Shown here: positions 57,001 through 64,000 of the stretch, piece by piece
Position numbering within the stretch: position 1 is the first letter of the stretch
Layout: every line of letters starts with the position of its first letter
NCBI GenBank assembly: GCA_009760885.1
Contig: CM019719.1
Location: 23,520,084 to 23,584,083 of the forward strand
Source: Achatina immaculata
Taxonomy: Eukaryota > Mollusca > Gastropoda > Stylommatophora > Achatinidae
Direction: 5' to 3'
DNA: 64,000 bases
Made by a program: the position numbers and the translations under genes
Notes under the pieces: generated by a model
Told to the model about the DNA's origin: nothing
Databases searched by the model: none
The model's input: the letters and a program-made list of their open reading frames with translations, nothing else

Positions 57001-58367
57001 GATTGGAAAAACCAAATAGAAAAGCATGGATATCAGATAAAACATGGAAGTATATACATGAAAGACGAGCAGTCAAATTAAACATGTTGAATGCAAAAGC
57101 AGATCATGAAAGAGATTCGGCAAAAGCAAAATACAAAGACATAGACAAGAAAGTAAAAAGTTCAGCTAGAAGGGATACAAGAGAATACATAGACAATATG
57201 GCGAAAGAGGCAGAAAAAGCAGCAAAAACAGGAGACAGCAAAACTTTATATAACATACAAAAGAGGTTAACAGGTACTATTACATCTAAAGAAAGACCAA
57301 TCCTTAGCAAAACTGGAACACTATTAACATCAAATAAAGACCAAAAGCAAAGATGGGCTGAACACTTCCAAGAAATACTCAATCGACCACACCTAAAAGA
57401 ATTGTTAAACCTTGAAACTGACTTACCAGCCCCACAACTAAATGTCAATCTAGATGAAATTAAATTGCATGAAATTGAAACAGCAGTGAATTTAATGGCT
57501 AACAACAAAGCTGCAGGTGAAGATGAAATAACAGCCGAGATGCTAAAAGCTATCAATAGTGACAACATGAGACAACTACAGAGAATGCTCAACAAGATTT
57601 GGAAAGAAGAAAAAGTCCTTTCTAATTGGAAGAAGGGAATCATTGTTAAAATACCAAAAAAGGGCAACCTTAGTGACTGTAACAACTGGAGAGGAGTAAC
57701 CTTAATATCAGTTGTGTCAAAAGTATTTTGCAAGGTCATTTTGAATAGACTCAAAGATATAGTGGATACTGCAATGAGAGAAGAACAAGCAGGATTTCGA
57801 AAAGGGAGAAGCTGTCTCGACCAGATCTTTACTCTCAGAATAATACTTGAAGAACATATTGAAAAGCAGAAACCATTAATACTGAATTTCATAGATTTTA
57901 AGAAGGCATTTGATAGCATACACAGAGATTCATTATGGAGAATTTTATGTCTATATGGAATACCATCTAAAATTGTCAACATCATTAAGGACTTATACAA
58001 TGGATATGGTTGTGCAGTCAAGACAGAAGAAGGGATGAGTGAATGGTTCCAGATTGAAACAGGCGTGAAACAAGGATGTATACTGTCTCCTTTACTTTTT
58101 GGGATTACAATAGACTTCATAATGACAAAATGCTGCACAGGTAACACAGGTATTGACTGCGTACATGGGACCCAACTAGAAGATCTTGATTTTGCTGATG
58201 ACATAACTCTTATCAGTAACAATGTGAATTTCATGCAAGAAAAAACAGATAGCCTATCTTCACTGGCTAGCAAAATAGGACTTGAAATTAACAAGGACAA
58301 AACAAAAATAATGAAAATTCCCATTAATCAAAATGGAAAAATACACATAGAAGGGACAGAATATTGA
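57001..58367 (+). pseudogene. RTE reverse transcriptase, long open frame
   Basis: About 455 codons are open from the target-duplication copy onward. Motifs: a long charged linker; NNKAAGEDEI near 57500; IVKIPKKGNLSDCNNWRG near 57645; EEQAGFRKGRSCLDQIF near 57785; NFIDFKKAFDSIHR near 57890 (first catalytic Asp); GVKQGCILSPLLFG near 58060; and DFADDITLI near 58190 (catalytic Asp pair). All RT motifs are intact. The frame ends at TGA 58365-58367 through a frameshift, and the C-terminal region continues in another frame (58366-58962). Confidence 0.9.
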
Positions 58368-58962
58368 AGAAGTCAATCAATTTGCATACCTTGGCAGCTA
58401 CATAGACCAGGATGGTGACACTAGAAAAGAAGTTAGGATCAGAATTGCAAAAGCAGCATCAATCTTCAAGAATTTTGAGAACATATGGAGTTAAAAAGTT
58501 ATAAGCACAAAAACCAAGTTAAGACTATTCAATTCAAATGTAATATCCACCCTCATTTATGCATGCGAAAGCTGGAAAACAGCTAAAGAAATAGACAAGA
58601 AATTAGACTCTTTTGAAAACAAATGCCTAAGGAAAATACTCGGCATCAAGTGGAATGAATTCAAGAACAATGCAGAGATAAGACAGAAGAGTGAACAACA
58701 ACCAGTCTCACGGGTGATCAGGAAAAGGAGATGGACATATGTTGGTCACTTGATGAGAAGAAATGAGCAGAGAATCCCAAAACAAGCTATCAAGTGGAAC
58801 ACAACAGGCCGAAGAAAAAGAGGCAGACCGCGTGAAACTCTGAATAGGACATTATTAAGAGAGGCCAAGTTAACAGGCATAAAATCCTTTGTTGAGGTTG
58901 AAAGACTCGCCGAAGACAGGAAAAATTGGCGAACTACTTTGCGAGCCCTATGTGACGTCTAA
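58366..58962 (+). pseudogene. RTE ORF2 C-terminal region
   Basis: It continues the RT above after a frameshift: EEVNQFAYLGSYIDQDGDT, a TAA near 58492 where the copy at 46300 has a sense codon, and then an uninterrupted stretch with IRKRRWTYVGHLMRR and GRRKRGRPRETLNR, ending LRALCDV. The basic GRxKRGRPR segment is unexpanded here, unlike the copies at 48920, 50167 and 52513. Confidence 0.85.
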
Positions 58963-58985
58963 CGGCACGGGAAGGATATAAGATA

Positions 58986-59686
58986 TAAGATATTTATCCT
59001 TTATAGACTACTCAAAGGCATTTGATTGTGTACAACACCAGAAACTTTGGGAAATAATGTTAAAAATGGGATTTCCAACACATTAGATACAATTAACACC
59101 ACTGCTGTATCTAGACCAACAAGCAGCAGTAAGAATAAATGGTGAAACAACAACTTGGTTTGACATAAAACAGGAGTGCATATTGTCGCCTTACTTATTT
59201 AACTTGTATACTGAAAATATAATGAGGAATGTTAGAGAAGATCTAGACAGAGAATATTACGATGCCATAACAACTGGAGGTTATGAAATATCAGAGATTA
59301 GATATGCTGATGACACAGTATTACTGTCCACAACACAGAAACGAATGGAAAAACTAATTATGTCAGTCCGTCAGAATAGTGAAGAGCAAAACCTCTATCT
59401 TAATGCAAAGAAAACTAAATTGATGACAACTGACAAAACAAACAAGGCAGCTGATATATGTATCAATGAGGAAAAACTGGAAGAAGTGGAGAGTTTTGAA
59501 TATCTTGGATCACTACTAACTAATAATGGAGATACAATGAGGGAAATTAAAAGGAGGACATCTATCGCTCTTCAGAAAGTAAAACAACTAAAGAATCTGT
59601 GGAGAGGAACAGAAAGAACTACAAAAATAAGATTTTTAAGGGCATGCATGTTCCCATCGCAACATATGCCTGTGAGACCTGTGTAG
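58986..59686 (+). mobile_element. RTE-like family 1, RT fragment
   Basis: The first part reads FIDYSKAFDCVQ (first catalytic Asp) with a stop soon after, then WFDIKQECILSPYLFNLYTE. 59183-59686 is open: [15 protein letters not shown] (catalytic Asp pair), FEYLGSLLTNNGDT and TTKIRFLRACMFPSQHM. The element is truncated at CCTGTGAGA, exactly within the stretch shared with 15300. It starts directly at the tail of the family 3 element. Confidence 0.85.
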
Positions 59687-61004
59687 CATAGCCTTGTAAG
59701 TAACGGATATTGTTGTTGTTATTATTATTATTAATGAACATGATTATGAAAATATACTGTAAAGAAAATAGTAACATCGAAAAGCGACAGAGAAAAATGG
59801 AGAGGAAAGGAAGAGAAAGGTGTAAAACTTGCATGATACGAGAACAAGACGCGGACAAAAGAAAACAGTGGAAACAGTGAATAGAAAAAGCAGTGACTGG
59901 ACGTTGACACGAGTAAACAAAATAGAAAAGACGAGTAGAAAAGGCAGACACAATGAAAAGCGAGGATACAGTAAAACCTCCGACAGGAAATAGCAAGATA
60001 ATGACTTAGGTAAATAACAATTGTATAGACGGAGTTGACACTTGACAAGCATTGTGATGCGATTGCATACGGTTTTTAAATAAAGAAGTGACCAACTCGG
60101 CCAGCTGACCAATTAAATATTTAGAGGCGTGAGCTATTCGACAACTGACTTACAACATATAAGTCACGGGGCAGTTTGAATGATGGACAATCAGAACACT
60201 CATGGGAATCAATGGACATCTGAAGGATGGAGCCAAAATACTATTGGTTAATCCGTAAAGCTGCACTTGAAGATAAAAATGTGGACGGAGAAGTACGAGG
60301 AGAACAGAACGACGAAAAAAGAAGAGCAAGCAAGTAGTGAAGAACGAGGAAGAAGAGGAGACAGAGAAGGGAGCCCGAAGAGAGAAGGACAAACAATCAG
60401 AGAAGAACAGCAGAAGGAGAACATACACCAGAGAAGACACGAGAGAGAAAGAAGACGTAGGTAACGACAGATGGAATAGATGGACTATTAGAGCAATAGA
60501 TACTCAGGAAAAGCAGTTTTGAAGAAGTAGTTTTAGGACAGATTGAATCTGTGTTTCAAGTGTTTCAAGTGCTTGCGAAGAACTGATACTCTGAAACTTC
60601 GAGTACAGTGATTTAGTCGTGTAACTGATTGACCACGTGTTTCAGATGGAATATAGTACAGAGTTTAGAATTCTCCTCTTATCAAATGTATAGAATATTG
60701 TGAAATAGGAGAACATTGAGAAATGCTGCATGTAGAATATGATAGTTTGATACTGATGTGCTTCAACGACGAAACTAACGAAGATTATATCATACTGCAT
60801 CTTAGTACAAGAGATGTTGTGAATTCTAAGTCGAATATCTTATTTGTTAAAATAAATGAATTATGTAGACAACATTTCATCGGACTTCCTTTCATTTAGT
60901 GAAGTGTAATATTTGTGAAACATTGATGTGTTATCATCAGAGAACCAAAGAAAATTTATACTATCAGTCATCAAGAAAAATAGTTCACAAAATGACATTG
61001 TTAT
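59687..61004. other. Unassigned, partly purine-rich
   Basis: 60260-60480 is A/G-rich and gives a highly charged 65-codon frame (Glu, Arg, Lys), most likely compositional. No element recognised. Confidence 0.45.
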
Positions 61005-61415
61005 ACCTGGACACTTAACAAAACAGCTGAGAAACACATAAATCCCTTTGAATGTAAATGCTACAGAAGAGTTCTTCAAATATCATGGACACAAAAAAGA
61101 ACAAATATATCCATACTACAAGAGCTTAATATTGAAGAAGGCTGGCTAGTAAAGAGTATTAAACAGAGAAAAATTAAATATTTTGGACACATTAAACGTC
61201 ATGATAATCTAGAGAAAACCGTCTTGGAAGGGTACATAATGGGGAAAAGAAAGAGATGAAGACCAAGGCGAAGATAGCTGCAAGACATCGTTGATGATCT
61301 GCAAATGGATACATCAGCAGCAGGCCATCTTGCTCACAACCGAGAGGCCTACAGGAGTGCTGTAAGGGGGAAAAGTTCCACAAGGGACATGCAAATGAAT
61401 GAATGAATGAATGAA
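61005..61415 (+). mobile_element. RTE-like family 1, 3' end with (AATG)n tail
   Basis: 5'-truncated at about 61008 (CCTGGACACTTAACAAAAC). It encodes the CYRRVLQIS to KYFGHIKRH region and the LAHNREAY end, with a TGA near 61256 and a nonsense change near 61275. It ends in four to five AATG units. Confidence 0.82.
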
Positions 61416-61479
61416 CTTGAAAAAAAGGACCAAACATTTCCCTCCCATTTTTACATTTAATACATCAATTCGAGCAGCA

Positions 61480-62420
61480 ATTCGAGTTGAAAATAGAACT
61501 GGAAAATATCAACCTATAAAACAAGGGGTGCGACAAGGATGTGTACTATCTCCAGACCTTTTTTCTCTGTACAGCGAGAATATTATAAGAACGATTATCA
61601 CAGAACCAGGCATAAAAATTGGAGGATACAATATTAACAACCTACGGTATGCTGACGACACAGTACTGATAGCTGAGAACCAACAAGACCTGCAAAATCT
61701 CTTGAATACAGAAAGTGAACAGAAAGGCCATACTTTGAACATCAAAAAAGACAGAGACTATAGTTATATCTAAGAAACAGAATCCACCAGCATGCAGTAT
61801 TAAATTAAACGGAACTATTCTAAAGCAGGTGCAGAAATTCAAATACCTTGGAGCAGTAATAACTTCAGATGGGAAATGCAGAACAGAAATTAGGAACAGA
61901 ATAGGCCAATGAAGATTGCACTTCAGAGAATGATAAACATATTATCCAATACATCCTTATCAATGAATGTTAGAAAACGAGTCCTAAAATGCTATATTGA
62001 ACCTATCTTGTTATATGGAAGTGAATCATGGACAATAGGCAGGTCTGCACGAAAATCATTGGAAGCAGCAGAAATGTGGTTTATTAGAAGAATGTTGCGA
62101 ATCCCCTGGACAGCAAAAATAACTAATGAAGAATGTATGAGAAGAGCTGGAGAGAAAAAAATTTGTCAAAAAGATAAGAGAGAGACAATGTACTTTCATA
62201 GACATGCAATGAGAAGAGGAGGCATAGAAAATATTATAGCAACAGAAAAAAATAGAAGGAAGAAGATTTAGAGGAAGACCAAGAGAAATGATAGTGGACA
62301 GTCTGACGGGATGGTGTGAGAGGAGATCACCAACTGAGCTGATGACCTGCATGAAGGATCGTGTACTCTGGAGAAGCATAACAGCCAACGCCAGTCGGCA
62401 TGGCGCCTGATGATGATAAT
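61480..62420 (+). mobile_element. RTE-like family 2, RT-to-3'-end fragment
   Basis: From [20 protein letters not shown] this matches 36555-37515 closely: [13 protein letters not shown], then a small deletion after LQNLL, frameshifts near 61745, 61905 and 62155, KYLGAVITSDGK with Tyr intact, LLYGSESWT, a basic RRKK segment and NASRHGA. It ends in interrupted TGA units. Confidence 0.85.
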
Positions 62421-62639
62421 GATACCAATTTGGGTTTTAAGCATATAAAACTACATTCAAATTGTGTGGGACTTGGCGAGATGTGTGCCACACTGAAGTC
62501 ATATTTTAACCGGAACGTACAAGCAGACGTGCGGTAATGCTGACTTCTATACAAAGTCAGGAACATGACTATCTAGAACAAGGCCACGTTAAGATATATT
62601 TTTATCTTTCACCTTGTCTGTTAACTAGCTTCTAATTCA

Positions 62640-62965
62640 GTACAGTGCTCGGGATAGTCTACTCCACAAACGTCTGATAAGCTAGCTAGCACTACTTAAG
62701 TACAACGCTTGGGATAGTCTGCTCCACAAACGTCTGATACCTTAGCTAGCACTACTTAAATACAATGCTTGGGATAGTCTGTTCCACAAACGTCTGACAT
62801 GTTAGCTAGCACTACTTAAGTACAGTGCTTGGGATAGTCTGCTCCACAAACGTCTGACATGTTAGCTAGCACTACTTAAGTACAGTGCTTGGGATAGTCT
62901 GTTCCACAAACGTCTGACATGTTAGCTAGCACTACTTAAGTACAGTGCTTGGGACAGTCTGCAGT
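62640..62965 (+). repeat. 60-bp minisatellite
   Basis: Five copies of agctagcactacttaagtac, agtgcttgggatagtctgct and ccacaaacgtctgacatgtt. The third to fifth copies are nearly identical. Confidence 0.95.
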
Positions 62966-64000
62966 AGAAACGTCTTCGGGATAACTTCTTTATTAGCAGT
63001 GAAACCCCAGCGATTTTCCCTTTCATCCACTGTAGCTCGAGCGAAGTTCTGTACTCATGGGAGTGAGTTATTAATATTTTATTTGTCCTTCACCAACTGA
63101 CAGCCGTGCAAGCAGTGAAATCCAGTATTACTTGACGTTCAGGAAGATATTCTGTTTTTCTTAAAGGTTGTTTTCCTCAACACGGAGTGTAGGGTACCCA
63201 TGTTTACAGCTGGGGTGACTGGAAAGAAAAAAAAAAGTGCAACCTTCTGTCTGAAAAACGAAGCCGCTGTATGCTCCATCACTTTCACCTTATCTCCACC
63301 GCCGACGTCACAGCTACAACTACTAACGCTGCCACTAACTCTCCCGCAGCTAACCCTACTCGTATATCCTCTGTTACAGCTTTCTGTGGTAGTAACAGCG
63401 CTATAGTTACTTTCAATGCTGACGTTTCTACGTTGTAAGAATAGCTTCTAACACTAGTCAATACACAGCGCTAGTGTCGCTATAATCAATACAACGGGCA
63501 GGAAATGAGTGGACAGAAAGCAAAACAGCAAACTCCTCAGATCACCAGAGAAGTACCATACCCCCTCCCCCACCCCCTCAGGTAAGCGTTTCGGCCCTTT
63601 AGACTTCTGAAGCTTTAATGGGGGTAGGCCCCTCTGGGTCTCTGAGTTGTTGGTTTATAACCACTTCATGGGGCTGAAGATAATACACTGGTGTGATGTC
63701 CGTATAGTAATATTATGATTAATATGATGACTACTAATATTATTACTATTAATGTGAGCAACTTTTACTTTTAAAATGAATGCTATCACCAACAGTTTTA
63801 CCCCAAATATTTCTATACCTTCAATTATTATTAGTAGTAATGACACTTCTACGACTGATAGTCACGTGTTTCTTATATAACTAAATATACACCAACAAAC
63901 GCTTTCATTATCTGTAATGTGACTACTTGTTAGGCTAGAAGATGAGCGAACATGAGGGGGACTCCACTCACTCATGTCTGTGGTCGACAACCGGCTAAGC
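62966..64000. other. Unassigned, window end
   Basis: Apart from the SINE piece at 63190, nothing recognised. Confidence 0.45.
63190..63222 (-). repeat. Short SINE fragment
   Basis: GGGTACCCATGTTTACAGCT and GGGGTGACTGG match 45090-45122 of the SINE at 44945-45285. It is too short to say more. Confidence 0.45.

Larger units (their letters stand above)
55925..58985 (+). mobile_element. RTE-like family 3, EN-RT element interrupted by a foldback retroposon
   Basis: The endonuclease (5'-truncated), RT and C-terminal region are all present. The EN and RT frames differ only because of the insertion at 56688-57000: insert plus duplicated target is 328 bp, one base more than a multiple of three, which exactly accounts for the shift. 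Other damage is a frameshift near 58360 and a TAA near 58492. The 3' end is GGCACGGGAAGGATATAAGA plus tail units. Confidence 0.88.

Noticed and set aside
57104..58324. 406-codon minus-strand frame
   Set aside because: Antisense of the family 3 RT coding region; A-rich codons leave the opposite strand open.
60267..60522. Highly charged plus-strand frame that could look like a nuclear protein
   Set aside because: Purine-rich composition alone explains it; no domain, no flanking gene structure.

Overview
This window is eukaryotic, repeat-dominated nuclear DNA, AT-rich, with short-intron-style coding evidence in only one place. The only convincing host gene is one exon of a class A neuropeptide-type GPCR on the minus strand (24573-25313). 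Its closest-looking relatives are the RYamide/luqin/NPY-like receptors of invertebrates. Together with the many RTE-like LINEs, a Penelope-like element, mariners, tRNA-headed SINEs and abundant minisatellites, this suggests a mollusc, probably a gastropod. That identification is an inference, not something the sequence proves.

Layout. 1-4.6 kb holds SINE, RTE and Penelope 3'-end fragments. 4.7-9.0 kb is a broken I-clade LINE (endonuclease, RT, RNase H, zinc knuckle). 9.3-16.2 kb is RTE ends and long simple repeats, mostly (TAG)n and (TATC)n. 16.9-17.5 kb is a mariner remnant containing a tRNA-like foldback insertion. 18.4-22.3 kb is minisatellites plus a Penelope 3' end inserted in one of them. 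24.3-25.3 kb is the GPCR exon. 25.3-31.3 kb is mostly unassigned, with a few arrays. 31.4-34 kb is a 48-bp minisatellite split by a mariner. 34.8-37.5 kb is a near-complete degenerate RTE element, followed directly by a 30-bp array with higher-order structure (37.5-38.4 kb) and more arrays to 40.7 kb. 42-55 kb holds mostly minus-strand RTE 3' ends, several carrying internal tandem expansions. 55.7-59.7 kb and 61.0-62.4 kb are trains of abutting RTE copies. 62.6-63.0 kb is a 60-bp array.

No operon-like cooperation exists here. The elements are mostly dead: frameshifts and nonsense codons are frequent. The most unusual structure is a short insertion found twice (56688-57000 and 17264-17479). 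Each copy is a foldback with a tRNA-like core and candidate 13-15 bp target duplications. The outer arms match within each copy but differ between copies. The 56.7-kb copy interrupts an RTE reading frame that would otherwise be continuous. A second pattern is repeated birth of tandem repeats from the same basic, Arg/Gly/Pro-rich coding segment near the C-terminus of RTE proteins (49.0, 50.3 and 52.6 kb).

Element boundaries are estimates by eye. Clade labels (RTE-like, I-clade, mariner, Penelope-like) rest on motif recognition without database search.
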